A stretch of 64,000 bases of DNA from Anaerolineales bacterium (GTDB lineage: Bacteria; Chloroflexota; Anaerolineae; 4572-78; J111), in the NCBI GenBank assembly GCA_015075185.1, contig JABTUW010000005.1:124001-188000 (forward strand), in the 5' to 3' direction. The notes under the pieces are model-generated. The model searched no databases. It was not told the DNA's origin and worked only from the letters and a program-made list of their open reading frames with translations. The translations under genes were made by a program, and so were the position numbers. Shown one piece after another: positions 50,136 through 59,900 of the stretch (its first letter is position 1; each line of letters begins with the position of its first letter).

Positions 50136-51116
50136 CTACTTCAACTCTTCACAGGCCAGGCCGTTTCCATCGGGGTCTAATTTGTGCGGGTCCTTGGACG
50201 GGCCGCCGGCCGCCAGAAAAACAGCCTGCGCTTCAGCCCAGGAGTTAAAATCGGTGCACCTTAACGGAGCGCCAAAAGGATCGAGCGAACCGTTGTAGTC
50301 GAAATTGATCTCAAACAGGCGCGGCAGGGTGGTCAGCACCGGTTGGTAAGGATTGAGCTGGACAAAGGCCACATCCCATAAAAATTTACCCGCCCCCATC
50401 GCTTTGACCCCCGGTTTGCTTTTCAGGTAAGTGACCAGATAGGTATAAGTCCCGGTTTCAGCGTTACAGGCAAAGTTGCCGTCCTGCTGGTTCTTGGCCG
50501 CATCCATCGCGCCCAGCGGGCCAAAACCATCCCTGGCCGGCCAGATACGGACCTCAAAGCCATAACCGGGCACAGGTTGGCACCTCTGGACGTTGAGGTC
50601 TCCCTGCCAGCGCCACTTGAATTCGAGCTGGTCAATATTAGAGGGAATAGACACGTCCCTGTCGGGAGCCAACAGGGTGATTATCCCCTGGACGGGCGAG
50701 ATGGCAACCGGGGTAGCCGCGGCTGCCGGAGTAGCGGTTGAGGTTTCGCCAGGCGTAGCGGCGAGGAGCGATAATGGGGTAGCCGTTAAGGTCGGCGGCG
50801 GGGTGCTGGTAGGAGTAGGGGTGGGGGTCAAGGTGAGTAAGAGCGACAAGGGCTGGGTCGCCGAAGCCGTTGCGGTAGGGGTTGGGATGGGGGTGGCAGT
50901 TGAGGTAGAGGTTGGAGTAGGGGTAGCCGTGGCCAGGGAAACCAGCGTCACCTCAAAATTTATGACCACCGCCGGTTGGGTTGGCGTGGGGGCCGTTGAG
51001 GCAAGCGGCCACCCAGTACAGGCTAACAAGGACAAAGCCAGGATAGTCAGTATACCTGGAACTTTACCCCTCTTTAAACAAACACGCATGTAATTAATCA
51101 AGCTCACGTCTCCCAT
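50136..51116 (-). CDS. Lipoprotein with Thr-Pro linker and Excalibur-type calcium domain
   Basis: A 326-residue exported protein. The ATG at 51116 overlaps the stop of the upstream gene (TAATG), suggesting coupling; ATG 51089 directly before the signal peptide is an alternative. The signal peptide ends in lipobox LLAC. A long linker of Thr-Pro repeats follows (about 45-150), then a beta domain, and at the C-terminus an Excalibur-like motif (CTDFNSWAEAQ, LDPDGNGLACE), whose DPDGNG loop binds calcium. Surface-exposed lipoprotein of unknown role. Confidence 0.78.
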   Translation of the reverse strand: MGDVSLINYMRVCLKRGKVPGILTILALSLLACTGWPLASTAPTPTQPAVVINFEVTLVSLATATPTPTSTSTATPIPTPTATASATQPLSLLLTLTPTPTPTSTPPPTLTATPLSLLAATPGETSTATPAAAATPVAISPVQGIITLLAPDRDVSIPSNIDQLEFKWRWQGDLNVQRCQPVPGYGFEVRIWPARDGFGPLGAMDAAKNQQDGNFACNAETGTYTYLVTYLKSKPGVKAMGAGKFLWDVAFVQLNPYQPVLTTLPRLFEINFDYNGSLDPFGAPLRCTDFNSWAEAQAVFLAAGGPSKDPHKLDPDGNGLACEELK

Positions 51117-51853
51117 TAATTTCCACACCGGGCGCAAAGGGTATCGGCCTTGATCGAAGCATGGCAGTGATCGCCTTCGTTTTGAACCCAGGCGAAACCG
51201 GCACAGTGGGCCAGGGCGCACAAGCGGGCGTAACGATTGGTATCGGTCGGCCAGGTAGTCAGATCAACCGAACGACCTTCAAAGTGCAATGAAACCCGTT
51301 TGCTTTCATCAGCCTGGCCCAAATCATGTTCCAGCGTCGAGTCGTAACCATCCGTAACCCGCAATTGAACCAGTCCTCCCCATTCGGTCCTGACCAACTG
51401 GTTGAGCCGGTAGAGCGGCAAAAGCATATCCGGGTGCATCAAGAAATCTTCCTGATAGGGCAGAGCTTCTTCATTCTTAAAGATAATTGTTGGATCGAGA
51501 TTGCCCACCAACGAGTGGTAGGCGCAGGATCCCAACTCAATCCGGCAGGCCATTGGCCCGGCCGCTGCTGTTTCGGTTTGGGTGTAACTGCCGCTGGCCG
51601 AAAGATGCTGGTCCATGAGCAGGTCAGGGATAGGGCAGGCTGATGCCGGCGTGGCGGTGGGGGTGACCGTCGGCGTGGGCCTGACGGTGGCCGTTGGGCT
51701 GGCAGTTGGGGTGCGCGTTGGCAGCGCTTCGGCGGCGGCGTCGGCGCAGGCCGGGAGGGTCAGTAAAAAAAAGATAGCGATCAGTCCCCAGGTTAACCGA
51801 CCAGAACTGTCTCCCCCACGATTGAGTAAAAAGAAGTTAAAAGTTAATTTCAC
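51116..51853 (-). CDS. Lipoprotein with a Hedgehog N-domain/DD-peptidase-like fold
   Basis: A 245-residue protein. Signal peptide and lipobox LPAC (Cys36) are followed by a Thr-Pro linker (44-70). The domain from about residue 78 strongly resembles the Hedgehog signalling domain: NLDPTIIFKNEE, LVQLRVTDGYDS, SLHFEGRSVDLTT, AGFAWVQNEGDHCHASIKA. The zinc ligands His190, Asp197 and His231 and the acidic Glu226 are present at near-Hedgehog spacing. Bacterial relatives belong to the LAS/M15 peptidases that cut peptidoglycan, so this is probably a surface D,D- or L,D-peptidase, or a binding protein. Extra Cys pairs (CARCG end) may form disulfides. It is co-transcribed with the Excalibur lipoprotein. 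Confidence 0.82.
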   Translation of the reverse strand: MKLTFNFFLLNRGGDSSGRLTWGLIAIFFLLTLPACADAAAEALPTRTPTASPTATVRPTPTVTPTATPASACPIPDLLMDQHLSASGSYTQTETAAAGPMACRIELGSCAYHSLVGNLDPTIIFKNEEALPYQEDFLMHPDMLLPLYRLNQLVRTEWGGLVQLRVTDGYDSTLEHDLGQADESKRVSLHFEGRSVDLTTWPTDTNRYARLCALAHCAGFAWVQNEGDHCHASIKADTLCARCGN

Positions 51854-51860
51854 ACCCAGC

Positions 51861-52706
51861 CTACCAGGGAGTTTTTAACAAGATGCTTCCAAGCGCCATC
51901 AACACTAACCCCAGCCCCATGAATACAAGAGGTTGATGCTGAGGAATACCCGGCCCTCCGGCATTTGGCAGCGCCGGGGGAGTAGCGGCCGGAAGCGGGG
52001 TTGGAAGCGGAGTGGGAACAGTGTTGAGCACAGCCTGGGGTGTATCCGTAGGCAGAGGCTGGGCCTGGCTGTAGTAGGCCAGGTTAACAATCGCCTGGCT
52101 TTGCCCATCCAGATTGACAAAGAGCGGTCCCTGGGCGGGCGTGCCTTGATCCTCCAGCCGGGGTGAAACCACATAAGTTCCGGCCTCCAGGCCGGACAGG
52201 GCAAAATTGCCGTTCTCGTCGGTGCGGGCGACCGCCTCACCCACGACCACCTCGATTCCAGCGCCGGGGCGGCCGCTGCTCAGGTCGGTCAGGGTGCCGG
52301 AGATGGTACCGTTTGAGCTGGCTCCGGTCGTATCTAAGAGGGTCGCCAGGGTTGGTGTGGGCAGCGGCGAGTCCCCAAGTTGGTAAAGTGCAGGCGCTCC
52401 CTCTACCGGCCAAACCAGCCAGACCAACAACAGGGCAGCAACCAGATTGGTAATCAGGATAGACCTGGCCGATAAGCCCCCCCTCTTTGGCCCGGCTACG
52501 GAGGGATCGGCTTGAATCCAATTCGCGCTCTGTGGATCATAGAAATACCAGGCGCCGCTCTGCGCTCCAATTTGCCAGTAGCGTCCCTGGCTGTCATAAA
52601 AACCCAGGCGATCCAGGGCCGCAGTAAAGGCGGCGGCGTCAATTTGGCCGGAGGCCAGCTCACGCTGCAAGGATTGGTACTGTCGTTTCAAAACTGCCGG
52701 ATTCAT
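51861..52706 (-). CDS. Membrane protein with carboxypeptidase-regulatory-like domain and LPNAG tail
   Basis: A 281-residue protein. The N-terminal cytosolic part (MNPAVLKRQYQSLQRELASG, YWQIGAQSGAWYFYDP) is a short helical and WW-like module. One helix (about 83-100) is followed by an external Ig-like domain of the carboxypeptidase-regulatory type (GTISGTLTDLSSGRPGAGIEV, DENGNFALSGLEAGTY), a Pro/Thr linker, LPNAGG and a second helix. The LPNAGG-helix ending resembles a sortase signal, but the usual basic tail is weak (LKTPW) and no sortase gene is near. Confidence 0.72.
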   Translation of the reverse strand: MNPAVLKRQYQSLQRELASGQIDAAAFTAALDRLGFYDSQGRYWQIGAQSGAWYFYDPQSANWIQADPSVAGPKRGGLSARSILITNLVAALLLVWLVWPVEGAPALYQLGDSPLPTPTLATLLDTTGASSNGTISGTLTDLSSGRPGAGIEVVVGEAVARTDENGNFALSGLEAGTYVVSPRLEDQGTPAQGPLFVNLDGQSQAIVNLAYYSQAQPLPTDTPQAVLNTVPTPLPTPLPAATPPALPNAGGPGIPQHQPLVFMGLGLVLMALGSILLKTPW

Positions 52707-52728
52707 AAGCTACGTCCTATCCTGGCGC

Positions 52729-55700
52729 TCATGGGCACGGCGGGCTAAAATAACTGGCCGTGCTGGGCAGCGACTCACCCTGGCCGTTGTAGGCGGTTAC
52801 AAAGTACATTTGCCCACAAGCGGCCTCACTATCGGTGTAAGTTGTAACCGCCGCAGGGACTTCAGCTGCCAGTTCGAAGGAGGGCAGGCCGGCCGGTGAG
52901 CGGTAGACTCGATAGCCGAGAACTGCGCTGTCCGAGCCGTTGGCAGTCCACGTCAGGCGCGTTGTGCCGTCGCCCGGTTCGTAACCCTGCAAGTCAATCA
53001 CCTTAGCGGGAGAACCGGGGCCGATTGCCAGAGCCGGAATACTCACCTCTACCGGCATAGGTCCACTAACAGAAGGGGGCATACCCGTAGAAGTAGCGCC
53101 TGCTGCCGATTTTATAATGATCGGCAGATAAACCCGCTCATTCTCAATACTTTGACCCGGCGCCACATCGAGATTGATCGTGACCCTATCACTACGAGTT
53201 GTGGGACATGCCGGCCCCGAGACAGTCAGAGTTATCGGGAAGGTGTTAGCATTGGTATAGGTATGGTAAACCACCTGCCCCGTAGCCGAGGCGCCATCGC
53301 CAAAATCCCAATCAAAAACAAGTGCGCCACTACCGGCATTTACAAAACCGGTAAAGGTCATAGGTATATTTGTGGCAATACTGCTTACCGGTTGATAGCT
53401 GATCAAAGGCGCTTCAGGCCAAACGCAGCTCAGGTTCCTGACCCGGAAAGGCGGACTAAGAGCACTCACCGAAGCTCTCTGCATCAGACCATTTTTGTTT
53501 ATCGGCACAATGGTGATCCGCAGACGCACATCGTCACTAGCAGCTTTTGCCGCACTGTCCAAATTCTGCCCGGCTTGCCAGTTAAATGTATATTGCCCAC
53601 CAGAAAAACTTAAAGCCCCGGTCGCAGGTTGCCAATTGCCGCTGCCTTTTACAGAGTATTTAACGGAGGTAGTTACCGCAAATTGACCGGCAATGCCGGC
53701 CGGATTATTCCGTAAGCCGTTTTGCCGGATTCCATCGGGATCATAGACGGTGAAGCGAACCGGAATCTGGAGCGTATTGGGGTTACTCAGAACGGTGCGG
53801 TACCAGATTTGCCCGGCTGCCGGTTTGGGCCGCTGAATTGACAAATACGAAGAGTTGAGGGGCTGGGGCATGTTGGTAACGCCCAAATGTGCCGGGGCCA
53901 CATACCCATTTTCATAAAAGCCGTTCTGGCCCAGGCCGGCCATGGCCAGGTCCAGATCGCCATCTCCATCCACATCGGCCCAGGCCACATCCTGAGTATT
54001 ATTATTACTGCTAGACTGCCAGACCCAGAAGAAGCGGGGCGAACCGGGTGAACTGCCCAAGTTGGCGTAGACGCGGTCCCGCTGACCCCTGTTCCCGGTT
54101 GCCAGGTCTAAGTCGCCGTCATTGTCCCAGTCACCCCAGGCGACGCTCGTGGTACTGAAGGCAGTCGTTGAGGACCAGACAGGAGTCTGGCTTAAGACGC
54201 CATTTTGATTCTCATAGATATAATTCGGGTTATTTTCATTGCCCACGGCTAAATCCATATCGCCGTCATTGTCATAATCGCCCCAAGCGACACTCCGGGT
54301 AGTATCGTTGCCTACGCTGGGTGTCCAGTTGACCAGGCTAAAAGTATTATCCCCATTGTTGTGATAAACTCGATTGGGTTGGCCGTAATTGCCCACGACA
54401 AAATCCGGTAGAACATCACTGTCCAGGTAACCCCAGGCGATAGCCCTACCTGGGCCACTTTCCGCAGAAGTCCAGGTAGGCGCTGACGCGAGCAATTGCA
54501 GACCCTCATTGGGATAAAAGTTAAGCGGCGCATTGTTATTGGCCACAATCAATTCCTGCCGCCCACTGTTATCCTGATCAAAGTCGCCAAAGGTCAGAGC
54601 GCGGGTATCAAAGGAGGGGCTAGACTGCCAGTTTGGAAACAGAGGGTAAGTACCGGCATTAAAACGATAAAGCTGATTTTTTCCCCCGGCAATACCGGCG
54701 GCAATGTCCAGATCGCCATCGCTTTCCAGGTCCGCAAAAGCGACATCACTGGACGGGCTGAGAAATGGAAGTTGAAGCTGAAATGAACCATTGTTAGGGG
54801 CATAGAGTCTATTCACCGGCGAAGCCGCGCCAACCAGAAAGTTATTACTGCCTCCTTCCAGGCCGCCGCCGTCCACATCCCCCAAGGCCACCCCGCTCCC
54901 TTGAGAAGCATCAATTGAAGTCAAGCCGCGAGCCAGAAAAGCAGAGAACGTGGTTAAAAGCAGAGCTTTATCGTTGAAATTGATATAAGCAATATCCGGG
55001 TCACCATCGTTGTCATAATCTGTGCCCCGGAGCGTATAAATAGTACCAGAACCTATGGCTGTCAGGGGAATGAAGGTGGGGGTGCCGGTCAGGTTATCGT
55101 AGATACGGAGCGGCCGGTCGGCGACAGCCAATTCCAGTTGCCCATCTCCATCAAAGTCGAGCCAGTCAATGGCCGTTACGAACGAGGTGAAGCCGGAGAG
55201 AACCAGGCTGGCGTTTGCGTTAAGCGTCCCATTGCCATTATTATAAATGCGCACCTCGCCGCCCATAGCTGCAGCCAAATCCAGGTCGCCATCACTATCA
55301 TAATCCCCCCAACGCACATCGTAGATAGAATTGGGCAGCACGCCGGCGCTCGTAAAAACCGGGCTGAAAGTATTCACCGGGTTTTGCCGGAACACGTTGA
55401 TCCGGCTGCCGCCGTCAAAATCTGTTACCCCGGCAGCCAGATCGTTCAAGCCATCATTGTCGAAATCGCCCCAGGCCAGGCCGCGCACGCTGGCTTGCCG
55501 GATCAGGCAGCGCAAATTGGTAGAGTTCCAGATTGCCGCATTGGGCAATGTCACTTGAAAAATAGTCCCGCCCCCATTATTGCGATTAACCTGGAGAGCA
55601 CAACCATTTGGCAAATCATAGTTGTTGCCCAGGGCCGCATCTACCCGGCCGTCATTGTCGTAATCAACTACTGCCGCCCGGAACATACCATCATTGGAGC

Positions 55701-56784
55701 GAAAGGTAAAGGGCTGGCCGCTCGCATCGGTACCATTGTTGACCAGGGTAAAGGTATCCCCACCCCCGTTTAGAAAAACATAGTTAAAGCCGGTATAGGA
55801 GTAAGGACCGGTCGGGCCCTGGCTTGGCAGAAATTGCCAAAACCCGGTCACCAGGATGTCCAGGCGGCCATCCCCATTGAAATTACCCCAGCGGGCGCTG
55901 CTTAGACTGAATTTATTAAAAACAGACAGCCGAGTAAACTGGCCGTCCCCATTATTACGATAGACCACTACCCCGATAGTGGAATTACTGGAGACCAAGA
56001 GCAAATCAAGGTCGCCGTCGGCGTCATAATCCCCCCAATCCATATCAAAAAAACCACCTACATCGGTTATCTGCGAGCACCAAGTGGGCGCATTGGAAGC
56101 AACAGGCTGGCCGGCGCTGGCCGGTAAGTTGACCCGCACAATTGTCTGAACGGGATTGCTGAACTGGGCCCCACTATTGTAATTGAGCACGGCAAAATTT
56201 TGAAAAGGGGTCCCATCGGGCTGGCAAGCGGCCCGAGCCCGAAATTTACCAACAGCAGTCGCACCAGGGCTAAGGGAATTAATCGTCCACTGCACCTTAT
56301 CAATAATTGGAATGGTTACAGTGATAATGTTATTCGGATCATTTGGATCTTTGTTGGTAAAAACTATCGTTGTCTGTAACGGTTGACAGGCGAAGCCAGG
56401 AGGGGAACTGGGGGTGATGCATTCGATATCGGACAAAGCATTGACCGGTACTTGATCGGTAACAGTAATTCCTCCGGTTATCGCCCCACTACTTATATTG
56501 TGAATGGTAATAGTATAAGTTACGTATTCCCCATCCGACACAGTCAAGCCATTCGTGGGATCGGCAGCCGTAGTCGCCGTCTTGGTAATGACAATTTCAT
56601 TGGCCTGTAAGGGGCGGGCTGGCGGCAGGGCAACTGGCGGAAGCTCGCGCGTTTCAGGTTGAGTGCTGGCCGCGGCCGGCGAACTAAAGAAATCCACAGT
56701 AACCAGAACTAAAGCCAGCAGGGTCAGGGCCAGACCGCTCGCTGCGAATAATCTCAGGATAATTGTACCTTCTAATCGTCTCAT
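52729..56784 (-). CDS. Large surface protein with FG-GAP/VCBS repeats, PKD and fibronectin-like domains
   Basis: A 1351-residue exported protein. A signal peptide (about 1-40) is followed by a DUF11-like repeat domain (EIVITKTATTAADPTNG, YVTYTITIHN). At least a dozen FG-GAP/VCBS repeats follow, with calcium-type loops (DWGDYDADGDLDLLL, WGDFDNDGLND, DYDNDGDPD), forming one or two beta-propellers. After that come a beta domain, a PKD domain (DWDFGDGASATG) and a C-terminal fibronectin III domain (RLTWTANGSDSAVLGYRVYR). Probably an adhesin or surface scaffold; no catalytic motif seen. Confidence 0.87.
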   Translation of the reverse strand: MRRLEGTIILRLFAASGLALTLLALVLVTVDFFSSPAAASTQPETRELPPVALPPARPLQANEIVITKTATTAADPTNGLTVSDGEYVTYTITIHNISSGAITGGITVTDQVPVNALSDIECITPSSPPGFACQPLQTTIVFTNKDPNDPNNIITVTIPIIDKVQWTINSLSPGATAVGKFRARAACQPDGTPFQNFAVLNYNSGAQFSNPVQTIVRVNLPASAGQPVASNAPTWCSQITDVGGFFDMDWGDYDADGDLDLLLVSSNSTIGVVVYRNNGDGQFTRLSVFNKFSLSSARWGNFNGDGRLDILVTGFWQFLPSQGPTGPYSYTGFNYVFLNGGGDTFTLVNNGTDASGQPFTFRSNDGMFRAAVVDYDNDGRVDAALGNNYDLPNGCALQVNRNNGGGTIFQVTLPNAAIWNSTNLRCLIRQASVRGLAWGDFDNDGLNDLAAGVTDFDGGSRINVFRQNPVNTFSPVFTSAGVLPNSIYDVRWGDYDSDGDLDLAAAMGGEVRIYNNGNGTLNANASLVLSGFTSFVTAIDWLDFDGDGQLELAVADRPLRIYDNLTGTPTFIPLTAIGSGTIYTLRGTDYDNDGDPDIAYINFNDKALLLTTFSAFLARGLTSIDASQGSGVALGDVDGGGLEGGSNNFLVGAASPVNRLYAPNNGSFQLQLPFLSPSSDVAFADLESDGDLDIAAGIAGGKNQLYRFNAGTYPLFPNWQSSPSFDTRALTFGDFDQDNSGRQELIVANNNAPLNFYPNEGLQLLASAPTWTSAESGPGRAIAWGYLDSDVLPDFVVGNYGQPNRVYHNNGDNTFSLVNWTPSVGNDTTRSVAWGDYDNDGDMDLAVGNENNPNYIYENQNGVLSQTPVWSSTTAFSTTSVAWGDWDNDGDLDLATGNRGQRDRVYANLGSSPGSPRFFWVWQSSSNNNTQDVAWADVDGDGDLDLAMAGLGQNGFYENGYVAPAHLGVTNMPQPLNSSYLSIQRPKPAAGQIWYRTVLSNPNTLQIPVRFTVYDPDGIRQNGLRNNPAGIAGQFAVTTSVKYSVKGSGNWQPATGALSFSGGQYTFNWQAGQNLDSAAKAASDDVRLRITIVPINKNGLMQRASVSALSPPFRVRNLSCVWPEAPLISYQPVSSIATNIPMTFTGFVNAGSGALVFDWDFGDGASATGQVVYHTYTNANTFPITLTVSGPACPTTRSDRVTINLDVAPGQSIENERVYLPIIIKSAAGATSTGMPPSVSGPMPVEVSIPALAIGPGSPAKVIDLQGYEPGDGTTRLTWTANGSDSAVLGYRVYRSPAGLPSFELAAEVPAAVTTYTDSEAACGQMYFVTAYNGQGESLPSTASYFSPPCP

Positions 56785-56815
56785 GGCGCTCGATAGTCTT
56801 TCCGTTTGAATCTAC

Positions 56816-59800
56816 TCACGGGCAGGGGGCGCTATACCAACTATTGGTGCTGGCAGAGGTCTCCTGCTTCACTCCCTGGCTGTTCTGATAAACGGCCACT
56901 ACGTAATAGGCCCGGCCACATGTGGGATTTATGGTATCTACAAAGGTATCACTGTTCTTATCCAGGTCATTCTCGTCGGCTATTTCAGCAAAACTATTGC
57001 CTGGCAAATCAGCCCGGTAAACTCTGAAGCCGATGATATCACGTTTAGCCGGATCAAACGTCCAATCCCAGGTAATCGTATTTTGCACATCCGTCTGTTC
57101 ATTACCATTAACGTTAAAGGGAGGGTTCGGTGGATCCTGCTCGGTTATAACCACCAAAATTGTTTTACTGGTCTTTTGGCCTTGATTATTTTGAGCCGTG
57201 AGCACAAATTGAACGGTACCCAGGCCGCTCATCGGGATAGTGGAACTACCAATCGGTACACCTTCACCCACGGGTGAGCCGGCCGAGGTCAAAACGGCCT
57301 GCACTGCGGCAACATTAACCGACCATTGGAAAGTGGTGGGAGTGTTCTCTTGAATTCTATAAACGGGGGGATCCCCTCCTTGCGGAACAATCCGGGAAGA
57401 GTTGACCACAATCTCAAATGACTCAATAATGGGCGGAATAGGCGTAGCTGTGCTTGTTGGGGGAGGCGGCTCTGGTGTAGTCGTCGGGGTGGGGGTTTCC
57501 AGGGTCAGTTGAGCCGTCTTGCTGGCCTTCTTGTCATCGTTGAAGGCGGTCAACACAAAGAAATTGCGCTTATCATTAATAGTTACATCTAATGTACCCT
57601 TCGCCGGCAGATCGGTCACCGTGCCAAAGTCGGGGTTGCTGATCTGCACATCAGTCACGGTACCCAGAACCGACCAGCTCAGGGTGACTTTGTTGCCCGC
57701 ATCCAGCTCATCATCGCCCCCAATCACAAAGGTATCGTCTGAAACCAGAAAATACTCGATCACCGGCGCTTCCGGCTCCGGGGTAGCCGTCGGGGCCGGG
57801 GTGACAAACACCTGCACGGCGATGGGTTGGATCGCCGATGAGCCTTTGGCCGCGTTCAAAACATAGGTGGTATTCTGCTGCGGTGACTGGCTGACGCTTT
57901 GAATCGGCGGCAGGTTGCCGCCAACGGGCTGAACCGAGACCACATCTGCCCCTTCCACATCCCATTCGACAATGACTGGCGTGCCCACAATAATAACCGA
58001 GGGGTTGGCAATGAATTTTTTGACAAACGGCGTCGGCACGGGCGTTGCCGTTGGAATGACGACTTTCACCTCCAGGCTGTCGGTGACATCGCCATAAATA
58101 TTGCGGGCTTCCAGGGTATAGGTGGTATCAACCCCAGGCTTGGCGATGCGCTGGCTGGTGTGTTCGGTCGAAAGGAGCGTTTCCGGGTTACCATTGGTTC
58201 TAAGCACTAACTCTTCGGCGTCTACGACTTCCCAGGAAAGCGTCACTTCCTCGCCGTTAATGATCCCCTCTTTATCGGCGGAGAAAACACGGATGATCGG
58301 TTTGACCGGTTCCACCCCTACCGTCACCTCTTTTGAGGCGCTGAACCAGCTCGGAATGAGCGCCGACAACCAGTTATCGCCGCTTAATTTATAAGTGGTG
58401 GTATTTTTAGGCGCAACAATCACCTCTCCTACCGTTCCGGCCAGGGGGCCGACGCCGTTATCAATCCGCAGGTTGGTAAAGGTTGCGCCGCGCCAACGCA
58501 GTTTAACCTCCTCCCCGGCCTTAACCATCTGGGGGTCGGCGGAAAAGAGGTAAATGGTCGGCAAGAAAATATAGACGATCAGCGCCACCAGCAGCAGCCC
58601 CAGCAACGCCAGCGGCAATGGGCCAAGCAAGGGCTTGGTTTTTAACTGGCCCAGTAAGGAACGCGGCGTTTGCTGGCCGGAAATAGCCGTGGTCGTAATG
58701 GTATAGGCATAGGTGCGCTTGCGCAGTCCAAACAGGCGGCGCGAGTAAGGCGTAATCCGTACCGGAATCGAGGCGGTTTCTTCCGGCATCAGGCGCAGTT
58801 CGGCCTGCTGGGCCAGGCCAACCGTTTCTCCCGGTACTTGAAATTCAAAGCTGCACGCCCGTTCATCATTCGTGCCTTCCAGCCGGAAAAAAGTGTCGCT
58901 GTTGCCTTTGTTGTTGATCGTTACCCTTGAGTGGCCGGAGCGTTGGAACCAGGAAATAGTTTGCTGCTTGGGGTCCAGTTCATTTACGGCAAACTCGTAG
59001 TAAGGGTTGATGACCAAAGTCGCTCCCCGCTGGCTAAAGCGGCGAGGATAGTTGGGGGAAGTAACCACTACGGCAAAGTGATGCGCTCCGGCCCGGCTGC
59101 TGGACAAACGCGGCGCCGACAGGGCAATGGTGACCGTCGCTCGCTCGCCCTCATTAAGATTAACATAAGGGGGAGAAACGACCACCCAATTCTCGTCCAG
59201 TCCTTCCACCCCAATCACAAAATTAGCGACAATATCGCCGCCATTGATGAGGTTAACCTGGAAGGTGACTGATTGATCCACGTTGATCGTCCACTCGCGC
59301 CCGGATAATTCAGCAATGATAATCTCATCCGCATGGTCGGGCGGCAGCGTGGTCAGGCTGGCTACGGGCTGGGCGGGTGAGGTCGCCGGGGCAGGCAGGG
59401 GCAGCGCTGCCTGAGCGCCATACGCGCCGGGAGGGGGTTCTTCGGGGCGCGATATGGGCCGGGTCGGCAGCGGCCCGGTTGGAGGACGGCCAGGGGTCGT
59501 TGGCCGGGGTGGCAACGGCGCCGTGGCCGGGCCAGGACTGGCTACCTGGCCCGAATTTTCCACTAAAATGAGGGTGTAGCCGTCAAGCTGGATATTGTCC
59601 CAGTTTTGGATAGGGCTGGCCGTATTGGCTGGTAACAATCGTCCGGCCAGACTGGTACTGTCATCATGGCTCAGCAGCAGAAAATGGTAAGGTTTCTGGC
59701 GATGATCCAGCATTGCGTGAAATAGAGCGATCCCGGGACTGTCAAGGACAACATCATTATCAGGATGGCGACCAATACTGGTCACGCCCTTGGCCGGATC

Positions 59801-59863
59801 AAGCTCATAAAATTCGACCATGCCACTGACACTAATAATTTCCAGTTGGTCAAGTGTTGCCAT
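56816..59863 (-). CDS. FHA-like membrane protein with Ig-like repeats and fibronectin end
   Basis: A 1015-residue protein. The N-terminal ~105 residues are FHA-like (GVTSIGRHPDNDVVLDSPGIALFHAML), a phosphothreonine-binding fold. A Pro-rich linker and two CARDB/Ig-like domains follow (about 180-400), then one membrane helix (about 415-435, LLGPLPLALLGLLLVALIV). The outer part has several Ig-like domains with Thr-Pro linkers (TPTTTPEPPPPTSTATP) and a fibronectin III-like end (ITWDWTFDPAKRDIIGFRVYR). FHA inside and Ig repeats outside, or the reverse if the first domains are also exported, cannot be settled from sequence. It shares its C-terminal pattern with the 52729 protein. Confidence 0.8.
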   Translation of the reverse strand: MATLDQLEIISVSGMVEFYELDPAKGVTSIGRHPDNDVVLDSPGIALFHAMLDHRQKPYHFLLLSHDDSTSLAGRLLPANTASPIQNWDNIQLDGYTLILVENSGQVASPGPATAPLPPRPTTPGRPPTGPLPTRPISRPEEPPPGAYGAQAALPLPAPATSPAQPVASLTTLPPDHADEIIIAELSGREWTINVDQSVTFQVNLINGGDIVANFVIGVEGLDENWVVVSPPYVNLNEGERATVTIALSAPRLSSSRAGAHHFAVVVTSPNYPRRFSQRGATLVINPYYEFAVNELDPKQQTISWFQRSGHSRVTINNKGNSDTFFRLEGTNDERACSFEFQVPGETVGLAQQAELRLMPEETASIPVRITPYSRRLFGLRKRTYAYTITTTAISGQQTPRSLLGQLKTKPLLGPLPLALLGLLLVALIVYIFLPTIYLFSADPQMVKAGEEVKLRWRGATFTNLRIDNGVGPLAGTVGEVIVAPKNTTTYKLSGDNWLSALIPSWFSASKEVTVGVEPVKPIIRVFSADKEGIINGEEVTLSWEVVDAEELVLRTNGNPETLLSTEHTSQRIAKPGVDTTYTLEARNIYGDVTDSLEVKVVIPTATPVPTPFVKKFIANPSVIIVGTPVIVEWDVEGADVVSVQPVGGNLPPIQSVSQSPQQNTTYVLNAAKGSSAIQPIAVQVFVTPAPTATPEPEAPVIEYFLVSDDTFVIGGDDELDAGNKVTLSWSVLGTVTDVQISNPDFGTVTDLPAKGTLDVTINDKRNFFVLTAFNDDKKASKTAQLTLETPTPTTTPEPPPPTSTATPIPPIIESFEIVVNSSRIVPQGGDPPVYRIQENTPTTFQWSVNVAAVQAVLTSAGSPVGEGVPIGSSTIPMSGLGTVQFVLTAQNNQGQKTSKTILVVITEQDPPNPPFNVNGNEQTDVQNTITWDWTFDPAKRDIIGFRVYRADLPGNSFAEIADENDLDKNSDTFVDTINPTCGRAYYVVAVYQNSQGVKQETSASTNSWYSAPCP

Positions 59864-59900
59864 AAGCTCCTGTCTCCCCTAAACGATATCCTATTTTGCT

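Noticed and set aside
52729..56784. Tandem DNA repeats or CRISPR in the FG-GAP gene
   Set aside because: The periodic signal comes from protein repeats with diverged codons; no identical spaced repeats were seen.
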